Under the pieces are notes generated by a model. The model ran no database searches. It was not told the DNA's origin and saw only the letters and a program-made list of their open reading frames with translations. The translations under genes were made by a program, and so were the position numbers. A stretch of 64,000 bases of DNA from Eonycteris spelaea (lineage: Eukaryota > Chordata > Mammalia > Chiroptera > Pteropodidae), in assembly GCA_003508835.1 (NCBI GenBank), contig PUFA01000062.1:1960001-2024000 (forward strand). The letters are read 5' to 3'. Of the stretch, positions 48,287-61,472 are shown piece by piece (within the stretch, counting starts at the first letter, position 1; every line of letters begins with the position of its first letter).

Positions 48287-48780
48287 CACCGCGTTTCTTC
48301 GCCCTCCTCCCCGGGGCGCCGCGTCCCGGGTGCGGGCGGGCGGCGCAGCTCGGGAGCAGGCGGACCACGGAGCGCAGGGCTCGGCGCCCGCGCGCTGCGA
48401 ACCCCGCCCCGCCCTGGGTCCTCCCCCCACCCACCCGCCGCGGCTCCGCCCTGCCCCTCCCCGCCGAACCCCGGCGCCGCCTGCGGGAGAGCGAGGCCCA
48501 CCACGTGGCCCCGCTCCGGGTCCCACCCCCTGACCCTGTCCCCGCCTCTCCCCTTCGCGCCCGCTTCCTCTCCAAGTCCTGCCTGGGCTTCACGCGCTGG
48601 GATGAAGCCCTGTTCGCCCCCACATACCCCGCCCTCGGCCACCCGGCCCCGCCTCTCCCCGCCCACCTGGCCTGGCTCCTCCCCCTCTCTCTGCTCCCGC
48701 TTCCTTTCCCAGCCGGGTTTTACCGCAACCGCCAGTAGAGCGCGGGAGCCCGGGGCGGGGCACAGTCGCCTAGGCTTGTC
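47775..48780 (-). promoter_or_regulatory. RELL1: CpG island and likely promoter of RELL1
   Basis: The base composition changes abruptly from AT-rich flanks to very GC- and CpG-rich DNA, with a G run at about 47781..47791 marking the left edge. It contains exon 1 and continues about 500 bases upstream of the ATG at 48286. Many GGGCGG/CCGCCC and CCCCGCCCC-type (Sp1/KLF-like) strings are visible between 48300 and 48760, and there is no clear TATA box. This is the usual structure of a broad CpG-island promoter. The start site cannot be fixed from sequence; it probably lies between 48300 and 48700. Long open frames on both strands here are composition artefacts. Confidence 0.85.
48200..48286 (-). 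CDS. RELL1: RELL1 exon 1, coding part (signal peptide, frameshifted)
   Basis: ATG at 48286..48284 has a good context (G at -3, G at +4) and starts MAPRG as in the family. That frame reaches a TGA at 48223..48221 after 21 codons. The conserved signal peptide SAVLAAAVFVGGAVSSPLVA is read in the neighbouring frame. The two frames are reconciled by one missing base in the stretch ctccggggtcc (about 48268..48258), where the known family sequence needs one more C. The exon ends in G at 48200 followed by donor GTGAGT, phase 1, and this phase fits exon 2. The 5' UTR continues to the right by an unknown length. The downstream frame stays open upstream to another ATG at 48623, but the extra residues look like translated CpG-island sequence. 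Confidence 0.93.
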
Positions 48781-50477
48781 CTCTCAGCTCTGGTACCAGC
48801 GAGAGTGGGAAGAGGAAAGCAGAGAGCGGGGCAGGAAGCTCGGGATGCAGACAATGGCCAGCACTGGAGTGGGCACGATCTTTTTTCCCTATCGGCATCT
48901 CTATTCGGTTGGGCGGGCATTCGCTCGATGACTGGTCCCGGAGGGGCGCTGCGCTGGACGTCAAGTTCCAGTGTTTGAAAAATGGGAGAAGACATCATTT
49001 AAATTTCCTCCTATCTCTGCTTCCAGTTAAGCAACTCCTATTGGGGAACAAAACCCTACATACCTCTAGAAACAAATTGCTTTTTTAAAAAACATAAATA
49101 AATAATGTGCCTACATTGCACCTTGCAAATACTTCCATAAAGTAGCTCTTCAAGTGTCTAGTCACATATCTCCTTGTATGCTCACATCAGCCCCGTGAAG
49201 TGAGTAGTATCCCATTTCACAGGACTGGGCGGCGGAAACCCACGATGGCTCGGCCACGGTGATGAATTGGAATTAGCTGGTCTTCATGGTGTTGGCTCAC
49301 TGCTGTGCCCTCAATGCCTGGCTCAATGACAGCACGCACTAAGAGGTCAAAAATGTTTTTTGAAGTTGAATCATCACAAACATTGATTGGACACAGAGCC
49401 TTTCTTTGAGTAGTCGCCTCTTAAGGGCACTTGAGAGACTCTTGAAAGAGGGTGATCAGGCCTTGAGCAAAGGCTAAGAAAACCAGTAAGTCCAGGAGGT
49501 GGAGGCTAGGAGTGTTCACAGAATGGGGCTCTTCCTTGGCCTGACAGCCTTCAATTTTCAAAGGAGGACTACTTATGTTCTTGCTGAGTCCTCCCTGCAG
49601 TTTTCTAGACTCTTAAAACATTTGCTGAAGTGGGAATTGCCACTGACAGAGCTCAAGTACACATGGCTAAAAGATGCAGCCTCTGCCCTTTGAAGCCAAA
49701 AGTGGGTGCTGTGCATCCTGTGTACAGTTGTCGGCACATCCTGCAGTCTGGCCAGTGAAGCAGTTTTATGCCAATATAAAAACTGAGGTTGGTTGCAGAG
49801 GAAAGAAGTTGGTGTAGGTTTTTAACTAAAAAAAAAAAAAAAAAAGAGTTCCGAGCCTAGAAATTGCACTGTAAATTATAAGTTATAGCCAGAACCAGTT
49901 ACACAAATTGCAGAGCCCAACATAAAATGAAAATGCTGGGCCTTTTGTTCAAACATTATTAAGAATTGCAAGATGACAATAACAGAGCAATAAATCAGAT
50001 TGTGGAGCCCTTCTAAGAATGGGTTCCTGGGCAACTGCATCCATAAAGCCATTTGGGAACTTAAAATGTGACAAAAATGCTTGATCTATTCAAAATGTAA
50101 AATATCATTTTCAAATCAAATGATGTTTCACTATTTCCTCACAGACCAAACTTACTATTAAAAATAATTTCAGAATCATCTTTAACAACATATTTAAATT
50201 GTATGTCTGCTTATGATGCTCTAGAAATAAAAATATATATCCAGTAACTAAAACTGGAGAAAATCTAAGTAATCATCTACCAAGCCCCTTACTTTCCAGG
50301 TGTGAGATTGTTAAGTGATTTGCCTAATATCTCATACCTTATATGAGCCAGAATTGGAACCCAAGGTTCTGAAATTTTCCTTCTCAGACATTTCCCTAGC
50401 ACTTAGGTGTTTGACATGTTCTCTATAGATATCTTACCGTCACATAACCCTATATATGCATTTGTGCATCTTGTTAT

Positions 50478-50638
50478 AGAGAGGGAGAAAGAGAAGAAGG
50501 AAGACAGGAAAAGAAGAAGGAAGAAGGAAGGAAGGAAGGAAGGAAGGAAGGAAGGAAGGAAGGAAGGAAGGAAGGAAGGAAGGAAAGGAGGGAGGGAGGG
50601 AGGGATAGAGGGAGAGAGGAAGGAAGGAAGGGAGAAAA
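50478..50638. repeat. GGAA polypurine microsatellite
   Basis: Purine-only sequence except C at 50505 and T at 50606, with a long perfect GGAA core (about 50525..50585) and GGGA units after it. It lies about 2.2 kb upstream of the ATG of RELL1. Confidence 0.95.
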
Positions 50639-52028
50639 CGCTTAAATTATTTTCCAGGTACTTACCACTATAGATTTATTTGCACAATTTAAAAGATCCA
50701 TATATGTGTATCTAAAAGCTATTGCTTATTTTTTGCTTTAAGTGTGAAGACTCTGATGCAATAGAAGTTCTATCCGTATTAGGAAGGGAATGTCATATTT
50801 TCCAAGAAAATAAAAATTGACATCACAAGACTAAGTGATCTTCCCATTTTTTCAGAAATAAAATTAAAGGATAGTAGGTAGAAATCATTGCAACAATAGC
50901 TCTCATTTATTTATCCCTTAGATTTAGCTCAATCCTGTGGTGAGCACTTTTCATGTGTTCCTTTATCAAATTGTCACAATTTTATATTTTATGTATCAGT
51001 AACAATATAACTATTGTTACTGATCCTCACCTCAAAACTGTGGAGACCTAGGATTTAAGGAATTAAGACATTTACCCAAGTTACCAGCCGCTCTGCAGTG
51101 CTGCCAGGACCCAAATCCAGAATCAGCCTGCTCCAGGCCTGCACTTGAACTTCTGCTTATACTGTTCTGCCTCTGAAATGTAGAATACTAGCCAATCAGC
51201 TCTCCTTTTCCAATATAAAGTCTTATTCTGTTATTACACACTTAGTCTTTTTGAATTCTGTCAACAATTGCTTACCTGTTTTTTCCTCTAAGGAGAATAA
51301 GTTATTTGTTTATTTCTGGGAATGGGCTATAAATAAAAGTTCTGTATTTTGTTATTTTTTTGTTTGTTTTTTTTTTGTTTGTTTATTTCTGTTTAAGAAT
51401 AATTATTCCCTTAGCAGAAACCTTTCCTGTTTTCTTCTATGCAGCCAAAGTGGTAATTTTCATCACCATCATTTAAATGTGTAAGACTCAGTTGGCTGGT
51501 ATTTACTCTAATTAATGTTGAGAATACTTCCGCAGAAGGTCTCTGTAGAATTTTTCCTTTCTGTGATTTAGATGTAGTCATCTTTCCTTTTGAGAGGTTA
51601 TATCCAGGAGAAAAGCTTACAGTTCCTTAAGAAATTACATTTGCAGGGGAATAAAATGCTATTTTATAAAATATAAAGTTATTTTAACCTGATAACAAGT
51701 ATGTACTGTATTCTTAATACTGGGCGGAGGGTAGGAGGTTGGAAGGGTTGGTCACTGCACATTTAATAAAGATCCTACCCTTGCTTATAGAGATTTTTTA
51801 AACCTGCCTAGGGGAAAGGAAATAAGAGTGTAGTAAAATGGAACTGATCAAAGGCTCAGGGGTCAGTGCCAATGTGATTTTCAGCAGCTTCTCTTCGGTC
51901 AGTCTTCTTAGCCATAAAATTCAGGGGGCCACAGACTGATTTCTAAAGGTTTCCATTCAGCCCTGAGAGTCTACACCATAATTAGTGACCGGATGATAAG
52001 ATTCATGTGCCAAAGATAGGCTGGACTG

Positions 52029-52249
52029 TAGGGCTTCTCAACATCATCTGCATTGCGGGCTGGATAATTCTTTGTTGGGCGGCTGTTCTGTGTATTGTAA
52101 GATGTTTAGCAGCATTCCTTGACCTCTACCAACTAACTACATGTAAGTAGCACTCTCCCCACCCCCACCAGTTGTGACAACCAAAAGTATCTCCAGACAT
52201 TACTGCATGTCCCCTGAGGGACAAAATTGACTTCAGTTGAGAATCACTG
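52029..52249 (-). mobile_element. MER5A (hAT-Charlie) element
   Basis: Reverse copy of the same family: ggataattctttgttgggcg, aagatgtttagcagcattcc, cagttgtgacaaccaaaagt and the terminal ttgagaatcactg are all recognisable. Confidence 0.85.
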
Positions 52250-52261
52250 GGCAGGAATTAT

Positions 52262-52420
52262 AAGAAGATTATAAGAATTGCCACTGGAGGCTCTGAGCAA
52301 GCCTTCATGGAGAAGGTGCAATTTGAGCTGAGTCTAAAGGAAGTGCAGGGATTAATGGAGAGGTGAGGAGAGGGTATGAGCATACAGTGAAAGAAATTAG
52401 CATGCTTTGGCTGCATGGTG
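52262..52420 (-). repeat. L2 LINE fragment, reverse
   Basis: gcaagccttcatggagaagg, tgcaatttgagctgagtcta and aaggaagtgcagggatta match reverse L2. Confidence 0.6.
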
Positions 52421-53193
52421 CTGAGTGTGCACGAGAGAAAGGAGAGAATGGGTCAGCAATCGTGGGTCACAGCTGAGCATAATAGTCTCGAAGAACTGAG
52501 AACTTCAAATGCCCCAGTATTACCATAAATTATAATAAATGATTCTACCACCAAAATAGATATTTTTGGGGTGGTGAGATAAATTTCCATTATTCAATTA
52601 GATATTTTAATTTATGAATCAGGAAGCTGCAGTTAGAGAAGTCTTTATTCTGCTGACGTGGTCAGAGACATCAGAGGAGTTTGGCTGTTAAGTTAGGAGT
52701 GGTGTCCATAATCTCTGCCTCATTTCCTGGCCTGCCACGTTGGATATTATTTCATGGGCACATGTTCTCCTAAAAATTCCACGTAAGAAACTCAGACCGT
52801 TTTCTGGCAGAGCCTCAAAATCAGATGTATAAACGGTGATATGTATTTTCTTAGTCAAGAGCAAGAAAGAACTATAGTGAGGAACCACGTGGTTCTGGAC
52901 AAATAAAACACACAAATGCACATTTCAAGGGGAAAACTACACAAGGTACATGGTGTCTGTCTTAGACAAACTTCTTTTGGATTATAATTAACAGAAACCT
53001 AAACACTAGCTCAATAAACAGTAAATTTATTATAAGAGCAAAAGCACTCTCACAGCTATAAAAAGGGCCAGGCCTCAAGTCCTCAAACAATTCAGAACTG
53101 AGAACAGTAAATAGTTAATAGTAAGTGAGATGACTCTCTCCCTCTCCAGGGGCTGACACGTAGTTTTCACTTCTACCTCTTAGCAAGTGTATG

Positions 53194-53325
53194 CTTCTTC
53201 TCTATCTCTCTATCTCCCTCTGTCTCTTTATCTCCTTCTGTCTGTCTCTCTCTGTCTCTATCTCTGTCTCACTGTCTCTGTCTCTGTTTCACACTCTCTC
53301 ACTCTTTCTCTCCCTCTCTCTCTGC
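53194..53325. repeat. CT/TCTG-rich polypyrimidine low-complexity tract
   Basis: Mixed tctctatctc, tctgtctctg and ctctctcact units. Confidence 0.9.
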
Positions 53326-56300
53326 CATCTTCTGATTATTTTATTACTTATTTGTCTTGGCTGGGACTCCCATGGCTGCTTTCCACCAGGCCCTGCTCAG
53401 CATGACTTCCACAGGTCGTCTGTGGCTCAGTTTTCTGTATCTCGGGAGAACATGAGGCTGCCTAGCCAGGGACTCTGGTGTGCAGCTGTTCCTCCTAGAC
53501 AGGGACATTCAATGTGGCTCTCACACTCACTGATAGGTTCTGTATGATGAGGAGGTATCACGGAAGCCCATAGAGTCAACCGTTTCCTAAAGAAAGACGT
53601 GATCGTCCATGTCAAATGTGCAGAGTAGTCAGGTAAAATTAGAACTGAAAACTTCCCCAGTAAATTAGGCCACATGGAGGTTACCGAGGACTTTGTGAAA
53701 GGACATTAAGGGGAATGGTAGCGGGGGAGGCTAGAGCGTAGTTGGTGAAGAAGTGAAAAGGGTCATAGAGAGTTCTGTTTCCAGAAGCCCGGCTGAGAGA
53801 GAAGAGAGAAAAAGTAGTAGAAGGGGACATCCGAGTCGAGAGAAGGCCCTATGAAATGGGATTGATTTTATGGGACAACTGGAAAAGCTGTGACGAGGGG
53901 ATGACTGATGCAGCAGGGTCTAGAGGAGACCCCGAAGGGGTTAAGAGCGTAGGAGTTGTTGACCCTGCATGAACGGCAGACACCTCATGCTCTGAAATTG
54001 AAAGGAAAAGGCAAAGAAAGGCATGATGGGACTATATTTGCAGGGAAAAATAGAAAGTTGAGGAGGTTTATATTAATGGAGGCAACACCATCCTCTGACC
54101 AGGGAAAGAGTGAGACTGGTCCCAGGGTTTCGAAGACACCATGGTCAGAGAATCAGTACAGGTGTCCGGGTTGTGTATTGCACAAGGGTCCCATATATTT
54201 ATTTATCCAGAATGTACAGGCAAAAGGTTCTGGCCTCCTGGTCAAATCTTGGAAAAATAGAAGAGAACCTTCTCCGGTATAGTATAGAAGGCCACACTGC
54301 ACATAAGGCCATGCACACACTTGGAAGAGCATTCACGTACATTCTTGCTGGTGTGTGTTTACACATGCACACATACACAAGCATGCGCGTGCACAGCTGT
54401 GTCCCATGTTCATCATTCTCCGAGCATCACTTGAGATTTCTTCTCTGATCCGTAGAAGCCTGACTCATGCCAACCAGACTCCAACCTTGCTTTTCTTTTC
54501 CTAGGGATGGGGAACAGAGATAGCATAGAATATGAGGCTGCTGACACTGTGAGGACCCAAAGTCGGTGCACAGGTGGTAAGAATTCAGGCATATATGTGT
54601 GTGGCCAGGGATGCTTCCCCCAGGGCTCTTGTTTCCCCTTTCCCTCCGGGCGGAGCTGTCTAGTTTATGCAATAATATCAGAACCAACCAACTGGAGGAA
54701 GGGGAACTTTTTCTTGATTCTCAGAGATTCTGAGAGAGGTAAAGGTCACTGAAGGGAACAGGAAGCAGCCCAGTGGTGCACTGCCGTGCATCCCAGAGGG
54801 TAGAGCTGAGGTGGGAGCCCATGAATTTTTCATGGGCTGGAGTCTGCAGGGTGGAACAACACTCTTTAACTGTGCCTAGCAGCCCAGGGGTGGAAATGAA
54901 GCAGGAGGAAGCTTAGGGGATGGTTCCAGGTTTAAGGTCCTTCCATCTTATTTGCAATAATCTTGAAGTGAAATTTAGCATTTTCTTCAACTGTGAATGT
55001 AGACAACAAATCACAGCGCTTGCATTACTGGTACCAGCGGAAATCAAAGACATTTTCACAGTGCAGTATAGTCTCAAAACATTCCTTATGCCCAGTATTG
55101 TCTTGAAGTGACCTTGAAATTTAAAATTACACATTAAATGACAAGGTTTTATTTAAATGACAAGACTTTATGTTCAATCTTAATGTGTGAAGTGGCACAC
55201 ATATCACATCTTAAAAATAAAAAATATTTCAGTAACAGTATTTCAATATAATTGGTTTTCTTCGTAATTCTACGTATTTTATTTAATATATTTGAAAATA
55301 TGACTCTGAGAAAAGCTTCCGTTGGCTATGCCAAACCACCAAATGGATCCAAAGTGCACACGTATATAAAAGCTCAGAACTGCCGCTCCAGGACCTGCCT
55401 TTACATAATCACATCCATTGAGAAAATTTCCCTATGCAAAGATTATCTTCCCTGGTGATACTTTTCCAGAAACAGCTGCAGTTATAGTTAAGGCTTAGGG
55501 GATGTAAGTAAATTTATCCAGTTAGTTAGCTATACACATAAATTTCTGCAAATTTATCCTGTGGGGATTATTTCTTTCTTTGCCCATGGATGAAAAACAG
55601 AGCAATCCCATGATTTCCCTTTGATGTTTAAGTAATGAAAGCTACTCTGGACACTAATGAAAAATCTAGTCTCCTGCAATAGTTAAAAACTCCTCCTCTC
55701 CCCCGTTTGTGCCCCTGTAGGCAGGATGCCTCCCCTGGGAAGGTAGTGTCATCACTGAAGTGACAGTGGGCGGAGCCATCCACCTGCTCACCTTATCTCG
55801 TTCCCCCCCCCCACCCCGCTGCCCCCCGCACCGCTGGAGGAATGGCCCTGAAGGTTCTCAGCTGAGTGGCCCTCTGGAATTGCCTCAGCAAAAGGAAGCT
55901 GCCTCAAGGTTATGCCGCCTCCCCGGGGTCAGCCCTGACCCAAAGACTGCTTAGTGGGAGAAAGCGAGTGTAGAGCACCCTCTTCCACGGAGGGACAATG
56001 GCAGAAGGGCCACCGGGTCTAGAGCTCCCCATGAGAAAGTCTGAGGCCTCTGTAGCAATTGCACTGAGTTCAGTGTCTTTCTCTGCCCAGTCCCACTCCC
56101 TGTACCACACCCCCACACCCCCGCCCCACACCCACACACACAGTCAATCTGGAAGCACGACCTCTAAGCCTTCTGCGTGCAAATCTCCACCTCAGGGTCT
56201 GTATCCTAGGGAACCCAATCCTTTCTCTCCTTTCCTGTCAGGTCTTGCTCTGTGTTCTCCATCTTGCTTACTACTTTTGTATCTTCACAGGCTTGGGCTG

Positions 56301-56873
56301 AGAGAGGAGAAAGAGCAAGAGCAAGAAAGTGCTATTTTAGTACTCTCCTCAGAGCTAACTGGGAAAGCATTAAAAGCAGACTTTTCACTTGCATGAATTT
56401 TCATGAGTTTTAAAGACACTTCCAGCCACCCCCACCCCACCCCCCACTGCTGCCTGCACCCCTGGGATCTATCTCCCTCGGTTCTCTTCAGAGAGGAGGA
56501 TCTCTATCTGGCTGTCTCCTCACTTCTTCCTGAAGCTCTAGGCACCCAGCGGCACCTCTCACGTCTTTTGCCTGAGGGCCATTTGCTTGTCTAGACCACC
56601 CTTCTGGACCTAAGACCCCCTGCCAGGCCTGTGCTACATAAACACATTCTCTGCTCAGGAAAACTCAGGGAGACACAGCCTCTCCTTCCCCCACTAAACC
56701 ACCTTCCCTTTGCCCCACTGTCAAAACAGCTGACTGCGCCATTCCTCATCGATTAGACTTTTTCAGGAGAAGAGAGGAGACCAGGAAGAGGACACGCACT
56801 AAGCTACATTGGAGCTGCCAAAGGGTCCCCCTTGCCTTGAAGAAAAGGAGGAAGAACAAGCTTCCCTCTCCAT

Positions 56874-56888
56874 GGGGGGGGGGGGGGG
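56874..56888. repeat. Run of 15 G
   Basis: An uninterrupted G15 homopolymer, likely to be length-uncertain in the assembly. Confidence 0.95.
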
Positions 56889-57742
56889 CGGTGTTGCATT
56901 CATGCCCACAGCACACCAGCCACTCTCTCTAAAATTCCTCCCTCCTCCTCTTCCATTCATTCCAACCTTTTTATACCTCCAGTGTGGGTGAGTACTCAGT
57001 CATGCCACTGGTTTTTCTACTCCTTCCTGGTAAAGCAGCGGCCCACACCTCGCTTCGGAATGTGGTATCTGTTACATTGTGATGCCTTAGCTGAAATAGC
57101 AATTCGTACCTGTGGTAGCGTTCTGCTTCGGGGTCTCTCGTGGGCTGCAGTCAAAGCGTCAGCCAAGACGGGGTCTCCTCTGAAGGCCTGACTGGGGAAA
57201 GATGCACTTTCTAGTCCATGCGATTGCTGGTACAATTCAGTTTCTTGTGGCACATTGGCCAGGGGCCTTTCTCAGTTCCTTGCCGTGTGGGCCCCTCCAA
57301 CATAGGGCTGCCTGTGTTCTTAAGTGTGTAAACTGAGGCGACAATAGAGAGGGTCTGTATCAAGACAGAAGTGACACAAATGTGGCACCGTGTGGATGGA
57401 ACATTGACGATGGGAGAGGCTATGAGTGTACAGGGACAGGGGGATATATGGGAAATCTCTGTACCTTCTGTTCAACTCTGCTTTGAACCTACACCTGCTC
57501 TTAAATAAGAGCTATTTAAAAAGAAGGTATGATTTCATGGAACATAATCATGAGCATGACACCCTGTTACCATTGCTGTTCTACTGGTTAGAAGTAAGTC
57601 GCAGGTTCTATCCTCACTCAAGGGGGAGGGAATTACACAAGTGGATAAATACCAGGAAACAGAGAGCACCTGCCATGGTATAAAAGATGAGATCGGCTGT
57701 AAAGAGAAGATGACTCTGAGGGGAGAGAGAATTTGAGCTAGT

Positions 57743-58277
57743 GTGACAGGCAGAATAATGGCCCCCTGAAGATGTTCATGTCCTGATCACTGGAACCTGT
57801 GAATATGTTAGGTTACATAGCAAAGAGGAATTCAAGTTGCAGATCGAATTAAGGTTGCCAATCAACTGACCTAAAATAAGGACATGATCTTGGATTATCC
57901 AGGTGGGCCCGATATAGTCAGAAGGGTACTTAGAAGTAAAAGAGGGTGGCCAAACAAAAACATCAATCAATCGATCAGAAGGACATGTAACTGGGGGAGG
58001 AAGACACAGAGAGATGTGACGTTGCTGGCTTTAACGATGGAAGGAGGAGGCTGTGAGCCAAAGAATGTAGGAGATCGCTACAAGCTAGAAAGATCAAAGA
58101 ATCAGATTCTCCCCAGAGCCTCCAGAAGGAAATTGAGCCCCGTTCACACTTCAATTTTAGCGCAGAGAGATCCATTTTCTACTTCTCCCATACAAAACTG
58201 TAAGATAATAAATTTGTATTGTGTAAGTTGCTAAATTTACGGTGGCTTGTTACAGCAGCAACCAGAAACTAATACAG
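57743..58277 (+). mobile_element. MLT1-type (MaLR/ERVL) solo LTR
   Basis: Almost full length: aggcagaataatggccccct, aacctgtgaatatgttaggt, ttggattatccaggtgggcc, gctggctttaacgatggaag, ctgtaagataataaatttgt and the end agaaactaatacag. No internal viral sequence. Confidence 0.85.
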
Positions 58278-59852
58278 CTGGGTGATTCAACCCCCATACA
58301 ATGGTTCTTGGAGGGTTCGTGGAGAGAGGCAAGAAGGAAAGCCACTTGATCCCAGCCCCATATGTCCTTACTTTGAAAATAATGTCTGGGTGTGTAAACA
58401 TGAACTGAAAGCTATTACTCTTGAACAACATCAGCGTAGTGCTGAGGGTCTAGACCAGCAAGGGCTCGCAAGAGTCCTGGACAGGCATCCACAACTTTCA
58501 AAAAGTCCAATCATCATCAGTACTGATGCAAGGACCAAAACAAAAGTATAGCTGCACTTACAGATCCTCAATCTCTGCCACTCTCCTCTCCCACCCCATG
58601 GAATTAGAAGACGGTCCCCATACTGTGTCACCCAATTTATTAGAAAAACAGTGTGAGGTTACAAATGCTGAAGCTGGATATATCTGTCATTATAGTACTG
58701 GTATTGAACACAGTGTTGTGGACTCATTACACACTCAATAAGTGTGTTGACATATTATCTTAGACTTTCTTTGTGACGTGAATAAATTCAGCAGTTCTGT
58801 GATAAGCCGCGTGAATTTGAAAGACAATCTAAGCCAAGATCATGATGCCAAGTTCCAGAGAAGTATAAAACAAATGAATAACGCATGTTTTCTCTATTGA
58901 ATCATATCATTTTTTCTGAGTTGGAAACATAATGAAAAGATTAGTTCCAATATTCCTAACATCTGCATTTTGCTGATTAAAGCTTTATATTTAAAACTGA
59001 TATTTGCAAACTTAATGCAGTTTGTTTGTCTTGTAGGTGAGGACTGTCACAACCGATAAGCAGTCTGGTCATGGCCACAAAGAAGCAAAATAGTATTTTG
59101 AAATGTCACTTGGAGAACTCTGTTCCTGGACTTTTCTTAAGCAGTTTGGCAGCTAAATTAGAGATGGTGGGGGAGTAGGGGGTATTAGAATATTGTTTTA
59201 GATTCAAAATATTGTAAAATGTAACAAACATCTCCACAGGGAGATTAAAATAAAACTTAAAATTATTTGATCATCAAATGACCCAAGGTGACTTGGTGGG
59301 CTCTCAATTGATGATAAGGGTCCTTTGTTTGCTCTGTGGCACACTCTGAGCAGACAAACATGAAGCTCCAAGGAAAGATGATTTTTAGGATCGTGGCAGG
59401 GAATTTCATCCATCATCGTTTGGGGCACCATTGCAAAGTGATGAAATTTGCTTTTAGTGCCTTCACGAATTGTTTGATTTACTTTCTTCCAATCATTTCC
59501 CTGCCTAACCTCAAAAAATGTCCCCAGCCCATAATTATACTTTTTCTCACTCTTTAATTCAAAAGCCAGTGCTACTTGTTTCGATCAAATAAAAGGTGAT
59601 TCAACGATTGACTGTCAGTTCTCCCAATAAGTATTCTTATTTCCGCTAGGGGTTTAACCTTTAAGTCAGCCCCTAATTAATAATGTTCGCAACTGACTAC
59701 TTTTTTACATTCACTACATAACTACAAAATGTCCATATGTGTGATTAAGTCATTAAAAAGAAAAGGTTGGGCAAAATCACATAGTGTTCTATTTATTATA
59801 ACAGATAGCATTAAAATACTTATATATGTGCATATTTTATTTGTCCTTATAG

Positions 59853-59854
59853 AA

Positions 59855-59886
<32 letters not shown>

Positions 59887-59890
59887 GTGT
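59853..59890. repeat. TA / TATG microsatellite
   Basis: Alternating TA followed by tatgtatgtatgtg. Confidence 0.9.
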
Positions 59891-60910
59891 TACAAATATA
59901 TGTAAAATGTAAAGTGTGTGAGGTCATTTATAAAAGTGCTAAAATTTCAACAAGGCTGATTTGATTTATTTGCAAAATAATAGTGAAAGACTGAGCATTG
60001 AGAAGTACTTGAAAAACTGATTGTCTCAAGATTACTTGTAAAAATTTAAGAGAGTAAATTTAAAAATCATCAAAATTAAGAAAAGAAAATAATTTTTTTA
60101 AAATGACTTGATTGTCTTTAATTCAATAAAGGCGAGGTTTTGAGATAACTTGCTTTTCATGCCATGATGTTTTGGTTTCTCCATGTTTGAAACCATTTTC
60201 TTATTGTGGTCTGCGGATGGCCTGGTGTATTGCTACTTGCTTTAATATCACCTTTCTGAGTCCCCAGCCCACACTTTGTTATATGAATCACACTTATTAG
60301 ATCCCTGGTGGGTAACAAGAATAAACACAGCCTGAAGACAAATCCTAGACCTGCAGATTGCTCTCAAAATGCTTTTAATGCCGCCAACCTTTCAATTACC
60401 CTTGAACCAGAAAAGGAGTCCACCCATGATTTTCTTTGTGCATTAGGTTTTATTCAAACCTCAAATATTTGTACTTTTTGAAAATATTTTTTAGTAAGTA
60501 AATAGTTTATGCTCATTGAAAACAAATGTGGAAAAGTATAAAAACCACCATAAACCAATCTCTCAGAAATTACCATGCTGAATACATTTTGTTATCATAT
60601 TGTATTTGTAGGGTTTTTTCCAGTATCATTAGCATTTTCTCATGTCATTAAATTATCTGTAAGCACATAATTTTACTAACTGTAAACCATTAACTATTCT
60701 TTTCCTGTTGACGTCTATATTAATTCCTACAATGGTGACATGAGAAACAGTCTTGTTCATTAACCATTAGCTGCATAGCCACATTTAAAGGCTGGATTTC
60801 TAGAAGTAACTTTAAGGATTTCTAACGTTCCTCTAGACCCAGAAATACAGGAAAACCCATTTCATCCAGGCTTGTGTAAAGATGCTTCCTGGTTCTTTTT
60901 ACTGACTAGC

Positions 60911-61142
60911 CCTTTGGATAGCAATGCTATCTGAAAGAACTTTTGGTAATGACAAGAATACTTCATATCTGTACTGTGTTATATGTAGCCACTAACCACA
61001 TAGAGCTATAGAATACTTGAAATGTGGCTAGTGAGAATGAGAAACTGAATGTTACATTTTAATTAATATTTCATTGTAATTATTTAAAATTAGACTTAAA
61101 TAGCTACATGTGGCTGGTGGTGACCATATTGAACAGCACACT
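60911..61142 (-). mobile_element. hAT-like non-autonomous DNA transposon, reverse copy
   Basis: Strings gtagccactaaccacatag, cttgaaatgtggctagtg, tagctacatgtggctggtgg and tattgaacagcaca mirror the element at 26078 in the other orientation. Confidence 0.65.
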
Positions 61143-61446
61143 AGGAAAAAGAAGAATGTATTTATTGTTTCTGGAGTATATCGAGTCATCTTAAATTTTG
61201 CTTTAAGTGCAAAATCCACATTCTCTCTATTGGCACTTGAAACCCTAATTTCTTAGCTATGGTACCCCCCTTATGCCCCTTATTGAGCTTGATAACACTT
61301 AAGAAATTATGTTTGACAAAGACCAATTATGTCATTCAGATTTTCAGAAGTGGCTTGAGATGTGATAAAATATGACATGATTCAGAATCCTAGAGAGATT
61401 TAAAAGATAAATTACCCCAGAGTACTGCTAAGTGTTCCATGTTCTC

Positions 61447-61472
61447 AAAAAAAAAAAAAAAAAAAAAAAAAA
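61447..61472. repeat. Poly(A) run of 26
   Basis: A long perfect A run; the flanks are AT-rich without a recognised body. Confidence 0.9.

Noticed and set aside
47818..48738. 306-codon open frame on the plus strand
   Set aside because: It lies inside the CpG island, antisense to RELL1 exon 1, is made of Pro/Arg/Ala/Gly and is open because GC-rich DNA lacks stop codons. No domain is recognisable and several overlapping frames on both strands are open too.
50407..50673. Lys/Glu/Gly-rich open frame
   Set aside because: It is a translation of the GGAA microsatellite.
53187..53547. Leu/Ser-rich open frames
   Set aside because: They are translations of the CT-rich low-complexity tract and flank.
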